DNA of 64,000 nucleotides from Vespa crabro (lineage: Eukaryota; Arthropoda; Insecta; Hymenoptera; Vespidae). The stretch spans positions 2,712,438 to 2,776,437 of the forward strand of contig NC_060967.1 in the NCBI RefSeq assembly GCF_910589235.1, in the 5' to 3' direction. This document shows positions 37,233-50,479 of this stretch, in pieces. The notes below the pieces were generated by a model. The model saw only the letters and a program-made list of their open reading frames with translations. It made no database searches and was not told the DNA's origin. How positions within the stretch are numbered: the stretch's first letter is position 1; each line of letters starts with the position of its first letter. The position numbers and the translations under genes were made by a program.

Positions 37233-37997
37233 GTTATGAAGTAGTATTATTGCAATAAATAATATTTCGTATGCGACAAGCCAAATGGCCCATTCTATTT
37301 TGGCGCGAAATTTAAACCGAGATTTGTATTAAGCGCGTCATGATTTAACTTCTAAGTTAAAATAGATCAAATTATCCATCTAATGAAATAATAAATAACA
37401 GATTAAGATATTTTTGTTATACATACAATATGCTAAAATCGAAATCGAATTTAATAACAGTCGCATTAAATGTTTATTGAATTAAGTGAATGTTTTTTCT
37501 ATTCGTCTTATATTTTGTATTTTTTCGAAAAAATGAAACAAAAAAAAAGAAATACTCGAAATGGAGATCGTCTACACGTCGATCCACAAATGATCATCAT
37601 TTTATATTCATTATATGAACACATTACGGATGCATATACATATGTATGTACATGCACTATTTCTTTTGATTATATTCAACAGTAAAGAATGATTTTAATT
37701 GAAGTTTGCCTTTTCTTTTTTATTGTTGGTTTTTTTTGTCATTTCATTTACTCTTTCACGATTGGTGTTAAAACTCAAATAGAACAATTAAGTGTGATAA
37801 ACAATAACGAATAAATTATTTGTTGTTTTTTTTGTTTTGTTTTTTGATTTTTCTTCGTAATAATTCTTTATGCGATCTTATAAGCGTACTAAATCTAACG
37901 TTTTGACATATATTATTCTTTTTATACATACACATCTATATATCCTATATACCTACGTTTATGTAATATAACTCTATACGTGTATATGTTTATGTGT

Positions 37998-38040
<43 letters not shown>

Positions 38041-38528
38041 TATATTGATCTTTCTAAAGGTACTAAATTCTCAACCTAAAGAGCATACAAGTGCAACTCA
38101 AACTAATAACGTATTATGAGTACATTGCACATAAAGACACGTGTATATATTATTTGTTGGCATATGCCTACATTAGATATAACACACTCTTCCTTTTTTT
38201 TTTACACAACTTTTTACAAGAGTTTTAACGCCAACAATTAATAATAGAAGCAGAATTCTCGTCCTTTCCAATATGTTCGAAGTAATAATAACAAATAGCG
38301 CTATTAATATCATTTGTTATTGTTTATATTGCACTGTTCGCGATAGATCGACGTATTACCTACAAGATTGGCTAGTTAATAAGCCGATTCAATTGTCATA
38401 CGCATAAAGCGTTGAAACTTTTTGGAAGCAACGAGAACGGCAGTGTTGCGTTCTTTCTCCTCATATCTCATAAAGTCAAAATAGATCCCTGTGATCCAGG
38501 TAATTGAGAAAAACAGGGACTAAACATT
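34068..38528. other. Spacer between AGPS and Gat
   Basis: AT-rich. A GC-richer patch at about 34930-35070 (GCGCACCGGC, GAGCCGAGCGGAGCCG) is the likely AGPS promoter. The rest is low-complexity AT with (AT)n at 34668-34690 and 38000-38029 and (AAT)n at 37146-37232. The part next to 38528 should be the Gat 3' UTR. No gene recognised. Confidence 0.5.
37146..37232. repeat. (AAT)n microsatellite
   Basis: About 85 bp of TAA units with two GTA/ATT interruptions. Confidence 0.9.
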
Positions 38529-40915
38529 TTAAAGTGGTGTTAATTCGACCGATGGTTGGCCCATTTTTGTTCGTAACGCTGCAACATCATCTTCTATTCG
38601 AATTAACAATTTATATTTCTGCAACAAAAAAAAAAAAGTGTACAATTCTATTATTACTATTTGTTCATTTTAATTTTGATATCTCTGACTTACCGTACTG
38701 TTATCACCTGGTGTTTTCATCCATGCATATAACATGTATCCTGGTATGCAAAGCATAGACGATAATGCTGTGAACCATCCCAATACGTGTGACCACCAAG
38801 GATACTCATAATCCAAGTATTTTACCGGTGTCCATTGTACCAAATTGAAGACAAAAACTCCCTATATAAATATTTATCAAACTACTATGTGCAACATAAG
38901 ATTTTCTTTGATAACATTTATAGTACTCACGACACATATCATCGGAGTTGTTATAGTCCAACAAAATTTCCACCACATTAGAGGATAATAACCGATCATA
39001 TCCCGAAGGGCATCATAAAATCTGTTCACCCCGAAAGCCCAACTGATCGAGATACATTCGAAGAAGATCAGGAAGAGTAAGCAGAATCCAGATACAGCAT
39101 AAGAGTCCAGGATTTGGAAGACGTACATTCCACCTTGCGAAATACATGAGAGTCCAATGAGATAAGATAAAGCACAGACTATCGCAATAAACACTTCTTT
39201 ACGTCGACGTAATAACTGAGGCCATTCGTCTACCTATTTTATAAAAATAATAAATATCTATTTTATTCGAATAATAAATAAATAAAAAAATTGTCAAACA
39301 AGAGTTTACCATTGCAGTGATGAAACCTTCCATAGTACAAAATTGCGAATCCAGACCAATTAAAAGTAACATAAAGAAGAAAAGACACGACCAGAGAGGT
39401 GCACCTGGTAATTGAAGGACTGCAGAAGGGTATGCAAGAAAAGCTAATCCTGGTCCTGAAGCAGCAACTTCGGCTACAGGTTTTTGTTGTTCATGAGCCA
39501 TGAAGCCAACAACCGAGAAGATGACAAAGCCAGCAAACATGCTGGTCGATGAATTTACCGAGCAAACGATCAGGGCATCCTTGTATACGTTGTTGGTAAA
39601 TTTGTTGTAGCTACCAAGAGCAACCAATGTTCCAAGACCGAGTCCATAGGAAAAGAAAATCTGTGTAACTGCGTCTATCCATACCTATTGAATTTTTTTC
39701 TTATTTTTAATAATCAGAAGAAAAATTTAATAACATCTTACATTTTTTATTTTAACTTACCTCGGACTCTTTTAATTTTGATAGATTTGGACTGATGTAA
39801 AATCTTATACCCTCCATTGCACCAGGCAAAGTAATCCCACGAATTAATAAAATCGTAAGTAAAACGTAAGGGAAGAGTGAAGTGAAGTAAACTACCTTGC
39901 CAGTCCATTTTACGCCTTTCCAGATACAAAAGTAACATAAAATCCATACCAATAGTAGAGTACCAGCTAATTCCCAACGTATAGTACCTACATACTCTAC
40001 TCCATCACTAATTTGTAATGCTCGACGTCTATGAACATAGGAAATAATACATTAATTTTCTTCGTGTTTCTTTTTTTATTTATTTCTTTTCTAAATGAGC
40101 ATTATCATCCTACTCACTCCCAGAATTCTTTTACAGGATCTGTGAGTTCATTGACGGTGACATTCATTTGATTAACAGAACACATCTTAATTACATTGTG
40201 ATTCCTTGTCATTTGATCCCAACAAAGTAACGAACTTCTATCGTAAGGATTTACGCAATATTTTGTATTCCAGTAATTATTACAGCTACCCCAAGGTAAT
40301 TCTAAAAAAGAAAGTGAACAAAATTAGAGATATACAATTTTTTAAATAATTTTAATATAAGAATTATAATGTTATACTAACCACTGTGCATGGACATAAA
40401 GAAATAAAATATCGCCCATGCAAGGATAACAATGTAATAAACATTCATCCAACAGGACATCACAGCAGCGGCATAACCGATGCCTTTAAAAAGAGGAGCA
40501 ATTTTAAAAACACCTAAACCGCCGACTGTTAACATTTGACCGAGAGCTAATTCCATAAAGAACATTGGTATACCAGCTAGTACCAATGTTAAGAAATATG
40601 GGATCAAGAAAGCACCACCTCCATTTTTATAACAGAGGTAAGGAAAACGCCATACATTGCCGAGTCCAATGGCCAGTCCAACCTTGAAAATGAAAGTAAT
40701 TTTTGATGATATATATTAATTAATCAACTTTTGTTCTATTGTATTGTTCTTGTATTTACCACGCTGAGAATGAAATCCAATTTGGTACTCCACGTTCCAC
40801 GCTCCGGAAGTGGTTTGCCATTATTAGCAGGAGTACATGCTAAATTCAAAGACGTGCTCGCATTATCAGGATTTTCCGAGTCAGGCACATCAGCTTCTCT
40901 AGATGTTTCCGTCAT
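38529..40915 (-). CDS. Gat: Sodium- and chloride-dependent GABA transporter (SLC6 family)
   Basis: Plasma-membrane symporter that clears GABA from synapses and glia. Eight exons (minus strand): 40760-40915, 40382-40682, 40118-40301, 39761-40028, 39310-39684, 38931-39233, 38694-38861 and 38529-38618; total 1,845 nt, 614 aa, all phases consistent. TM1 carries the SLC6 signature VGLAIGLGNVWRFPYLCYKN. Then come FMELALGQMLTVGGLGVFK, a large extracellular loop with Cys and N-glycosylation sites, ERRALQISDGVE, FSYGLGLGTLVALGSYNKF, GLDSQFCTMEGF and SWAFGVNRFYDALRDMIGYY. The intracellular tail is LLIRIEDDVAALRTKMGQP. The match to insect Gat is nearly continuous. The start codon chosen is the first ATG giving a normal N-terminus; 5' UTR exons probably lie further upstream. 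Confidence 0.96.
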
Positions 40916-43900
40916 TTTTGCAAATGGACTACTAATGAATTATACTGTTCAATTATCTTGAATCTTCACCAGCCACTTCACCTGACCCCTGAGAAAGCGT
41001 TTTTACGTAGGATGCTGATCTTTGTACATAACACCGTACCTGTGCAATCAAGATCATTCGATGATTGAACGATCTTAAGAAACGTTTTTCTGAATCCTGT
41101 CATTAGAATGAAAATCTACGGAAAAGGAAACGATTCATTTCGGTCAAAGACGATGCAAAGAAATAATTATCTCAATGCACTTCAGAACGGTATAGTTAAA
41201 CGCTACTCATTGTTCTAAGTGTCGCGAAAAACTGGGTCAATCCATGGCGAATGAATCCAAAAAAAAAAAGAGAAATAAGGAAAAAGAAAAAGAAAAAATT
41301 TGTCAACTTTCATGGTCAAACATTTAACTATGGATTCGAAGCTAAAGTAGATCTAGTAGACCTTCTTATCTTCTATTAAATAATTACACTACGCTTGGCA
41401 TTGTACCTCAATCACTATCGCCCGTTTAGTAAGACATTGGACAGTCTCACTCGATGAGGGAGATATATGATTAACCGGAAGTTTATCAGGTCGATTGATG
41501 ATCTTAAAGAATATAAAATTCATTGAAAAGATCGAACAAATGTAAGAGACGATGTGAACTGATGAGAAGACACATTTTTGTATTATTTATATGAAAATAT
41601 TTCACAAACAAATTCTTTCTCTTTCTTTAGGAAAGAATAAGAAAGATTTCTAGAAATGGTGGCTTGTTCCAACCACCTGAACAAAGAAGGGTGAAGGCCT
41701 CCACCAGTATTTGCTAGTATAGAAGCAGAGTTAAATACTAATGTCCGGCAGGGGGTCCGTGTAATAAATATCACGATCATGGGTGACCCTCCCCTCTCTT
41801 CCACCGTATTCATCCATTGGCTCCCTCTTCCTCTTCCACGCTCATAAAAAACAGCTATATTCTAATTAGCCGAGGATGTGCTGTTCCGCGTGTCCGATGT
41901 TGCATCGCTATGCGTTGACTGTCGACCCTGTCATCTGGCTTACCTTACACCCTCCCCCAACCCTTCTCATCATCCATCATAAATCTTATATTTATACCTA
42001 GATCTTTATCACCTAAGAAGATCTGTCAATGAACTCTCTTAATAACTTAAAAGTCAATGTCCATCGTTGTTCATACTTCCTATTTGATAGAATAGATAAA
42101 ATCGTTCGAATCGAACGATTAGAAATGTCATAGAAATTTTCTAATATACACACACATACCTAATTTATTGAGTTTTCTAATAGTAGAATCCGTTTTGATG
42201 ATCCTAAGATAGACTTCACTTAGTCTGCACTTCACTTTGAGAGAGTCGAACACAAGTGAATCAAACACTGATTGATTTTGTTTTCTTGTTTTTTCTTTTT
42301 ATTTTTTATTCAAAAGTCCAAGCTTGGATCGTTAACGAAGATCGATAGATCGATCCATGGTTTCTAACACAATGTTGTTCTTTAATTTTAATTCGATATA
42401 GAACTCCCGAAAGAACCAAAATGTTTAGCGTCCTTCGGTCAGAGAGAAACTGGAAAGACTCTTCTTCTTCTATCTGTGGATGATGACTACGTGGATGATG
42501 CTGGGGAGCTTTCGTGCATGTCGGCTCACCGACTGAAATCAGCGAGATAGAAAACCGGGAGAGATCCCCCTTTTCCTTTTTCCCCTCTTCCCTCTCTTCT
42601 CTCTCATCCCTTCTCCCACACCCTTACATCTCTATATATATATCTCCACTTCCATCATCTCTGACTTATGTTAGCTTTACTTCCTTGTGATCCATCTTAT
42701 TTTTATATTGATCCTTGTATTGATCCTTTTATAGATCTTGATCAACTTCATTTTTATTTTCTGAATATTAATGTGCAATTCGATATTGCAAAATAATAAT
42801 TAATTAGAATTGACGATATTTGTTAAATTATTTTTTTAAATGGAGACATTCTTTCTAATTACTTTAATTAAATATATTGATCATTGTAGAAAAAGGCTAA
42901 AAGATAGAATTATCGCTTTCTTCGATTATGATCTTAATAGGATAGATCTTTTTAAAAGATCAATTTATCATTCTTTATTTTTCAAGATACTTAAACATCA
43001 AAATTAAATCGATTTCAAAATAAGACAATCCTAAAAAAAAGGAATTATACAATTGATTATTATAATGAAGTTTTATTATATTGAATGTCTTGAATGATCA
43101 TTGCAGAAAAAAATCGAGAAAGAAGAATGGAGACAGAAGAGAGGAAGAGAAGGAAAAGGCAAAAAAGAGAGGGAGTCAGTAAGTTCGCATCCAGTATATC
43201 ATCATCAAGTTGACATCGCTCTGCTAGTTTGTACGAAGCCCTCCACTTCATGACTTCGCGTATCAATAGATACATAGTTTCTGCGCTTCATCCGTTTCTT
43301 CCTCCTATTTTACAACATCCTTTCAAATTTTTCTACTTCCGCAATACCTTTTTCTCTTTTCTCTCTCATATTTTATTACCATTAAATCCTCCACTTTATA
43401 CATTCTGAAAAAAGATTTCAATTATTATTAAAATTATTAAAATAATTTTAAATAGAAAGAAAGAGAGAGAGGGGGGAAGAGAGAGAGAGAGAGAAAGGGA
43501 GAGAGAGAGGAAGAAAAAGGGAGAGAGAGAGAGGAAGAGAGACGAAGAGAAAGAGAGAGAGAGAGTAAAATACTTAAACAATACATTCTAATAATTTTAA
43601 ATTTATTTAAATAATCTATTTATTATTATATCTCTCATTGTTATTATTTTTATATTTTTTAATACCCTACACCCTGTATTTATCATTATCATTGTTATAA
43701 TTATTGGTGTATTTTATTGTATGAGGAAATAAAAATCGTTTCGGGATGGAGAAGTCGAGGGTGAGCCTGATCGAAGGGATTTTTGATAGGGAAGGGGGTA
43801 ATAGTTCTTCAAGGGGAGGAACTTAACGATGGAAACGAGAACGCGGGAATCGACCTTGCTTTCGAAGCAATACACCACCATGCATTGCTCGTAGTTGACT

Positions 43901-44275
43901 GATGCTTCATGTTCATGGTAGGGAGTGGAATCCGGATGGATTTAGGGCAGGAGGTTTAGGGATACGCGCGGAATGAGTAGTTCCATGAGTCTATCCGGAT
44001 CTATGTCTGCCTATGAGCTACCAGGAAAATGACGCTTCGTACGTGGACTTGGTCTCATCCCATTAATATCAATATTATAGCCATAAATGTATTAGTCATA
44101 TGCATAAAAAAAAATCTTAATAAGAATTTTTTTTTCGTTTTTAATTTAATAATTTATATAAAATATATACAATATGTTTCTATGGATTTATGTCGAAAGT
44201 ATTGGCTTTTAAATTTGTTTACAGATGAACTATTAAAAATAAAGGTAGCGGAGAAAAGTATACGGATGTCCTTAC
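40916..44275. other. Gat upstream region
   Basis: No coding exon recognised. Relatively GC-rich, purine- or pyrimidine-rich segments at 41640-41960, 42440-42640 and 43730-44030 are candidates for Gat 5' UTR exons, promoter or enhancers. A (GA)n tract lies at 43455-43565. A 10-bp-arm palindrome centred near 42115 (AATCGTTCGA-A-TCGAACGATT) is also present. Confidence 0.4.
43455..43565. repeat. (GA)n purine tract
   Basis: About 110 bp of GA, GAAA and GGA units on the plus strand. Confidence 0.9.
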
Positions 44276-44426
44276 CAGTATCGGAACATTTCCGATGAAA
44301 CGAAATAATGATAAAGTAGGCGAGCAAGACTAGGAAGCTGGTATATCCGGAGGGTCCACGTGACACCGATCTATCCCTGCATCCGTTCTCGGTACAGTCC
44401 ATCGTATAGATTGGTAACGCTTGACA
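44276..44426 (-). CDS. Candidate internal coding exon of an unidentified gene
   Basis: On the minus strand an acceptor (TTATACAG) is followed by 50 open codons: CQALPIYTMDCTENGCRDRS, a short linker, then a hydrophobic stretch (YTSFLVLLAYFIIISF) and HRKCSDT. The frame then meets a good donor (G|GTAAGG). GC content is raised over exactly this span. A cysteine-bearing ectodomain end plus a transmembrane or GPI-tail-like segment would fit a small secreted or membrane protein. I do not recognise the family and found no partner exon with certainty. It could also be a chance open frame. Confidence 0.3.
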
Positions 44427-45602
44427 CTGTATAAACATATTTCAAAGTTATACGAAAATATTTGATATGGTACATTTTTTTTGGTTTTTTCTTTTTTCTA
44501 ATTTCAATAATAGTTCAGAGAGAAAAAAGTAAGAAAAATGATATGTACAAATTCTTATGTCTTTACTAAGATTTGTTGATCTATAACAATTGAATTTTTC
44601 AAAGTAATTGTCTATTAATAACATTGAAATATATGTGAAATTTTTATTTGAGATAATTTTTAAATTAATAATAAAAAATTGATAGCGATAAGAATTATTT
44701 GATATTTCATTTATAATCAATGTTAATTTCACATTTTCCGATTAGATCCGTTTTGCTATTAATATTAGGTATTAGGTAGGATGGAGGGGAGTATCCCAAA
44801 TGACAAGAGGATGTGCGGGAAGTGCCGCGGGAACCACGATAGTTACCGTCCTTCTCGATAGAAATTCGAGTAAAGTAAGCTATGATATTTTTTTATTCAA
44901 ATTACTTTAATAATAGATATTTTTTTAATATAAAAAATATTCTAATTATAAAATATCATAACACTATGCTATCGTAACACGGTGCAACGCATGATTAGAA
45001 AGAAACACATTAGAAATTAATATTTATCATGATCTTAAAATAAAAGTATATATACATATATATACTCGAATATACATTTATTTATTTAAAATTATCGTTT
45101 TGTAAAAAACAGATGATATTGATTATAGAAATTAAATAGAAACTTTTGCGGTCTTTTTTAAATAATTCGATATATATATATCGATTTTTCGAAATGAGCC
45201 AATCAATGAAACGATACAAGAGCGAACGATTTCTGATTGGTGTATTTGAAATAATCGAGTTATCTCGATTAGTAGCTAAAAAATTCGATAGTCTAGTGTA
45301 TACTCACGTGAAGTGGACAGTGTATAATCTTACGTCACATATGTCACAGATGTTAGTAATTTTTTCTATTGTTTACTTATAATGGTAGACAAATGATGTT
45401 ATTACGAAATTTACGGAAAAGTGTAATAAAACATTGTTAATTAAATCGATTCTTTTTTAGCTTAGATGCTAATAATAAAATGATAATGAGACGATAATAA
45501 TAAATTATTTCTATTCGCATTAAGATCTTTGATTCCTAAAGGTTATGTTTTCAAGCATTTTAAGAAAAACGCCTATAATTTCTAAACATCATCGTTTTTA
45601 CG
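44427..45602. other. Spacer upstream of the KIAA2013 homologue
   Basis: AT-rich. A GC-richer piece at about 44765-44880 is open on the minus strand but not recognisable. Around 45195-45245 there are inverted CCAAT motifs (GAGCCAATCA, TGATTGG) that could belong to the KIAA2013-homologue promoter. Confidence 0.35.
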
Positions 45603-47864
45603 ATGAGGACAGGTGGCATGCTGGATGCCCGTGAATTTGGAAAACGAATACGTCGTTTGATAGATGTTAATTACTCTTATCGTAAACTTTTATTTTTTAT
45701 TCTTATCTGCGGCGGCGTACTTTTATATTTTGGACCACAATTTGCACAATGGCTCTTTTCTACAGCCAGAGAACCAATAGAAGGTAATATTAAGTAAGAC
45801 CAAATTATGTTACAAGATTGGTATATAATATTAAAGAATTATTTTTTATTTTTATAGCGTTCGAACATCATTGTATGACTGAAAGATTGTCTACTTTTTA
45901 TTTCGATGCAGCAGAATATAATGTAAATATACTTCATAATCCACCTTTGGAAAAAGAACATCAATACTTGCCATATATTGGTAATGGAGTATTTGGTATA
46001 CCCGTCTCACCAGAGGGTTGGATGTATATTAAACATGGCAGAGCTTTATTATTACCTATACAATGGCAACCATTAGTTTCTCATCCTTTATATGAAAATA
46101 GTTTTTATAGTGAAGCTACTGTCACTCATTTCACGACTGGAATTGTTCATAAGTATCAATGTCTCAGAGAAGGTTATCACTTGAGTTTTCAATATTATGC
46201 TCATAGAGTTTTAGATGCAATATTAGTGCAGGATGTGAAAATTGTTAATCCTACATCACTTTCTCAAGAGATACCGTTGAAACCATTAACTGCTGCACAT
46301 TGGGCTAATTCACGATTAGAAACTATTAAGTAAATATTAATATCAACTTGTAAAAGTTTTTACTAATCAAGTTTGCTACATAAAATAACTATGTATTCGT
46401 CTAGGATACAAGTGGATGGTTTTAGTCATGAGTATAATTTAATATCTGGATTCATTCCTCTATCTGACTCAAATAAAGTTATTGTAATATCCATAGTTTA
46501 TAAAGATCCACCGAAAGTGATACAAATTAAAGCAAGGAGTACTATAAAACTTGAATTTCTTACAAGTATACAATACAGTGAACCAGTTTCATCAGAACGA
46601 TATCATATTGAAAGAGATGTAACTAAAAGGAAAGCCATAGACGTAAGTATTGCTTTTAAACATTACATGAAATGTTTATATTTTTTATTTGTCATTTATG
46701 TAATTGAATTTATATATTTATTTTATTTAATGTAGACATTAAAAAAAGCAATAATGCAACAACAGAAAAGTTTAAAAGAAGAACATGTAAAAGTATGGCA
46801 AAGTTATTGGTCTACTGGTTTTAGAATAAGTGATTCTAAAGCTGCAGGAGCTATTAATGGTCATAAAATAAATTCTACAATGTATTTGGTACTTTCTCAA
46901 ATTCCACGAGGCCTTGTAGATGTAGAAAAAAAAATTGCAACTAACGAGGGTTGTTATCATGGTCATCACACATTGTAATAAATTAAATATTTCTTTTTAT
47001 ATCATCTAAAGATACTAGACAATTAATAATGTATATTTTTAGAGATGCTCCCAAATTATGGAAAGATACTTCATCAATTGATAGTGTAAATGAGATTGTC
47101 GATGCATGGTTATTAACGTTAGAAAAACGAAGCTGTCATCATTTAATGGTAGGAGGCCCTCCAGCAGTACAGCAAGCTATTGTTTTAAGTCTTGGAGGCT
47201 TAAGATTTACCAATCAACATCTGGAGTTTAATATCGATCCGCAATATCTCCATCGAGATTACTTATTTAGGTATGATATAAAGTATATATCGTTATTATA
47301 TAACAAAATAAATTCTCTCCTTTATATATTTACAGACGAATAAGTTATGGTAACGTAACTCATGTAAATATATCAGTAACAGTAGGAGAAGATAATCGTG
47401 CAATTTTGGGAGTAGCCTTGGATAAAAGTGACAGCGTATATTTTGGATGCGATGCAGGTTGTTTAGATGCACCGGTTTCTTTAAGTCAAACTTATACCAA
47501 TTTTCCGGTAAAATTAACTAAACCATTGACTGCTATACTTTATATAACATCTGATTATCAACACATGCAAGATTTACGAAATGCTTTACATGTTCATGCT
47601 GTAGACGATGGTATGTATTAATACATATTTATAAAATGTTACGAATATGTGAAATATACTTTTTAATTTTGTATAGCTCCAGCTCACGATCATCACGTAA
47701 TGGCTTTACATAAGCATGGTCATCAACTTGGAGGTTTACCTACTCTTTTCTGGATTAGTATATGTTTTCTCATCATTGTTTTTCATTTATTCCTTTGTAA
47801 ACTAATAATGAACGAATATTATGGTCATCAAGATCGACAAAAAGTACGATATAATAAACCTTAA
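45603..47864 (+). CDS. KIAA2013 homologue (DUF2152 membrane protein)
   Basis: Conserved metazoan membrane protein of unknown function. Seven exons: 45603-45783, 45858-46329, 46405-46642, 46736-46974, 47043-47270, 47336-47610 and 47677-47864; total 1,821 nt, 606 aa, all GT-AG with matching phases (human KIAA2013 is about 630 aa). The N-terminus has a signal-anchor helix (KLLFFILICGGVLLYFGPQF). The large luminal part contains YLPYIGNGVFGIPVSPEGWM, HCMTERLSTFYFDAAEYNV and VWQSYWSTGFRISDSKAAGA. A second hydrophobic helix (LPTLFWISICFLIIVFHLFL) and a short tail end the protein at RYNKP. Topology is therefore a luminal domain held by helices at both ends. The family assignment is confident; the biochemical role is not known to me. 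Confidence 0.9.
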
Positions 47865-47938
47865 ACATTGTACATAGTTATTTTATTACCGATACAATAT
47901 GTCTACTATAAGATATATATATCTTATATATATATCTT

Positions 47939-47990
<52 letters not shown>

Positions 47991-48075
47991 TATATATATA
48001 TTACATATATATATATTCTATTGTTTAAAGTTCTATCTGTTTACAGAAACAAAGATATTGTGTTTAATACTTTAA

Positions 48076-48081
48076 AATAAA
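48076..48081 (+). promoter_or_regulatory. Candidate poly(A) signal AATAAA
   Basis: About 210 bp after the stop codon of the KIAA2013 homologue, past the (AT)n tract. Confidence 0.45.
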
Positions 48082-48453
48082 GTTTTATATACTATTTTCA
48101 TTTTTTAACATATTTTAAAAATAATCATTCCAGTAATTGAAGAGCAAAATAAAAAATTGGATAATAAAGGATATTTGTAGAATCATTGCTATATAAGTAA
48201 AAAATAACATAAAAATCATGCCTTATTAGAATTTATAAAAAATTTATAATACTTTTAAAACATCATAAACTATTCATATTTATTTAATAGACATATATTT
48301 AATCTGCAAACGTAATGAAAAATTTGTTTTCTAAATCTATGATATTTGGAAGTGTGTATATATTTATATATTTATATATACGATATATATAATGATGCAC
48401 CTTTGATATAGTAATTTATATTTCTTATTAATACATTAGCGATACTTTTCTAT

Positions 48454-48461
48454 TATTATTA

Positions 48462-48546
<85 letters not shown>
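48454..48546. repeat. (ATT)n microsatellite
   Basis: Roughly 90 bp of ATT units, continuing imperfectly to about 48576. Confidence 0.95.
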
Positions 48547-49358
48547 TACTAGTATTATTGTTATTATTATTATTATATGTAAGTCTTTGGCTCATACTTT
48601 CCTGCCAAAAAACAGAAAGTTTTCATATCTGCGAGTGATTTATTTTCCTGTTGTAATCAATGAAGAATTTTATAAATGAAATATGTAAAAGATTAGAAAA
48701 TCATTTTTGACGTCTACATAACTGACTAATTAATTAGGCTTTATCATTTTTAGTTATGAAGGAACTTGACACGTCCACCATTGTATGTAAAATTCGTTTA
48801 ACATTGTTATCATTATTTTTTTCTCCTTTTTTCTTTCTATAATTATTATTTACATATAAAAGACATGGCTCTAATGATCATACTAACGATATTAATTACT
48901 AAGAGGTATACATAATGCTTAAATATGTATCACATTAATTATAAATTTTTATTATGTTCTCCAATGTATTCCTTTACTTATACTCTTTAATTTATATCGT
49001 ATATCGTTTATATTATTTAGAATATGTAAAATCGTTTTTTTATTTAGCAAAGATTCAATCTGCAATCTTTTATTTATTTATTTTTGTATATATTTGGACT
49101 ATGTAGGATTTGATTTTTTGTTTATCTTTCACCATTTGATTTTCACTCTATTAAACACGAACTTTTTAATAATGCTAATGACTACGTGCAATTTCATTTA
49201 AAATGATTTATGCACCGGAAATGCATAATGCAACTTCGTCATGAATGCAAATATATATCGAGAATGTGCATCTACAAAATTTAAACGAATACATATATTT
49301 CTTTTGATTTTTGGCCATCATTTTCTTCACATTTAACTTTTGCATCCTATTTCTCTAA

Positions 49359-49360
<2 letters not shown>

Positions 49361-49413
<53 letters not shown>

Positions 49414-49424
49414 GTATATATATA
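49361..49424. repeat. (AT)n microsatellite
   Basis: About 60 bp of (AT)n ending in TATATGTATATG variants. Confidence 0.9.
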
Positions 49425-49734
49425 GGTACATATATAAAATGTATTAACAAATAATTTATTAAATTTTTACGATCTTACCTAATATACATATATATCTCGA
49501 CTAGGTCGAAGATTAATTTGTTTTTGATTAAACAGCTAACGATTGTTTGGCACAATAAATATTAAATTTCGTTCATAAAAACGAGAATTATATATAATAA
49601 ACGGTAATTGTTTTGATCTTTTTAGTGTTGCCACGTGATCTTACTCTATTACGCGCGAATTATGAATGTATGCATTATAATAGCACGATTATTAATAGTT
49701 AATTTCGTGCTTTTTTGTTTATTATATATATATC

Positions 49735-49802
49735 GAATTTTATTGCTAGTTTATGTATATGTATATGTATATAGATATAGATATAAACTAGCAATGAAAT
49801 TC
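49735..49802 (+). ncRNA. Candidate long-stem hairpin RNA (possible miRNA-like precursor)
   Basis: Arms at 49735-49754 and 49783-49802 are reverse complements over 20 positions with one exception, which is a U-G wobble if the plus strand is transcribed and an A-C mismatch if the minus strand is. The loop is 28 nt and partly self-complementary near the arms. The size fits an insect pre-miRNA, but the sequence matches no miRNA I know. A small inverted-repeat transposon or simple repeat is an alternative. No expression evidence is available. Confidence 0.3.
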
Positions 49803-50159
49803 TAATAGGAATATTATTTTTGAAGCTGTCTCTTATAAAGAAAAATGTTTAATATAGTTGAGATAACTTGTCAATAGGAAGAATAGTTGTTTGTTCACAA
49901 CTACGAGTTATTTTAAATCGATATTTTTTCCCTTAATTTCTTTGCTTCTTTCTTCTTCTTCTTTTGATTCGTATTAAAATTTTTTGTATGAAAAGTAACA
50001 TAATTCTTTGGTATTATAAATATCAACAATTAATATCTCATTTACTATAATATTTAACTATATCTTAATATTTACATTAATTATTTAAAAAATTTTTCTT
50101 CTATCAGTTAAATTTTATTATCGCCGGCAGTTATGTATATATATATGTATATATATATA

Positions 50160-50458
50160 TATAAAGAAAGTATACTTTCTCCAGGTAGATTTGTCAAGCG
50201 TCTCATGGCCCGCCCTTCCTTTGTTTTGTTATCTACAAATTCTTTTTACCTACAAATCGAGCCGTTAAGATTTGGGGAGAGAAACTGGCAGTAAGAAATA
50301 GATCGTAGATGAGAGAATTAGTACGAGAGTGAAATATAAAATTTAACAGAGTGAACAATAAACGTGAATTGTCGTTTCTTTGTTCACAGAGAAACATATT
50401 TTCGTTTGTCACTTCACCCTAATTAAAACGAGTTAAAATAAAAAATTAAGATATTATA
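50160..50458 (+). repeat. 5' LTR
   Basis: Begins TATAAAG where the 3' LTR has TGTAAAG. Near its start is a 16-bp perfect palindrome, AGAAAGTATACTTTCT. Further in are a TATA-like ATATAAAAT (about 50333) and AATAAA (about 50365), fitting promoter and polyadenylation signals. It ends in ATATTATA. Confidence 0.88.
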
Positions 50459-50479
50459 AAATGACAATCTTTGTTTATA

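Larger units (their letters stand above)
47865..50159. other. 3' region and intergenic spacer
   Basis: Contains an AATAAA at 48076-48081 (likely poly(A) signal of the preceding gene), (AT)n at 47936-48013, (ATT)n at about 48454-48546, (AT)n at 49361-49424 and a strong hairpin at 49735-49802. No protein-coding gene seen. Confidence 0.55.

Noticed and set aside
42105..42120. tRNA B-box-like GTTCGAATC
   Set aside because: It is part of a short palindrome with no cloverleaf or A-box around it; by eye I found no convincing tRNA gene in the window.
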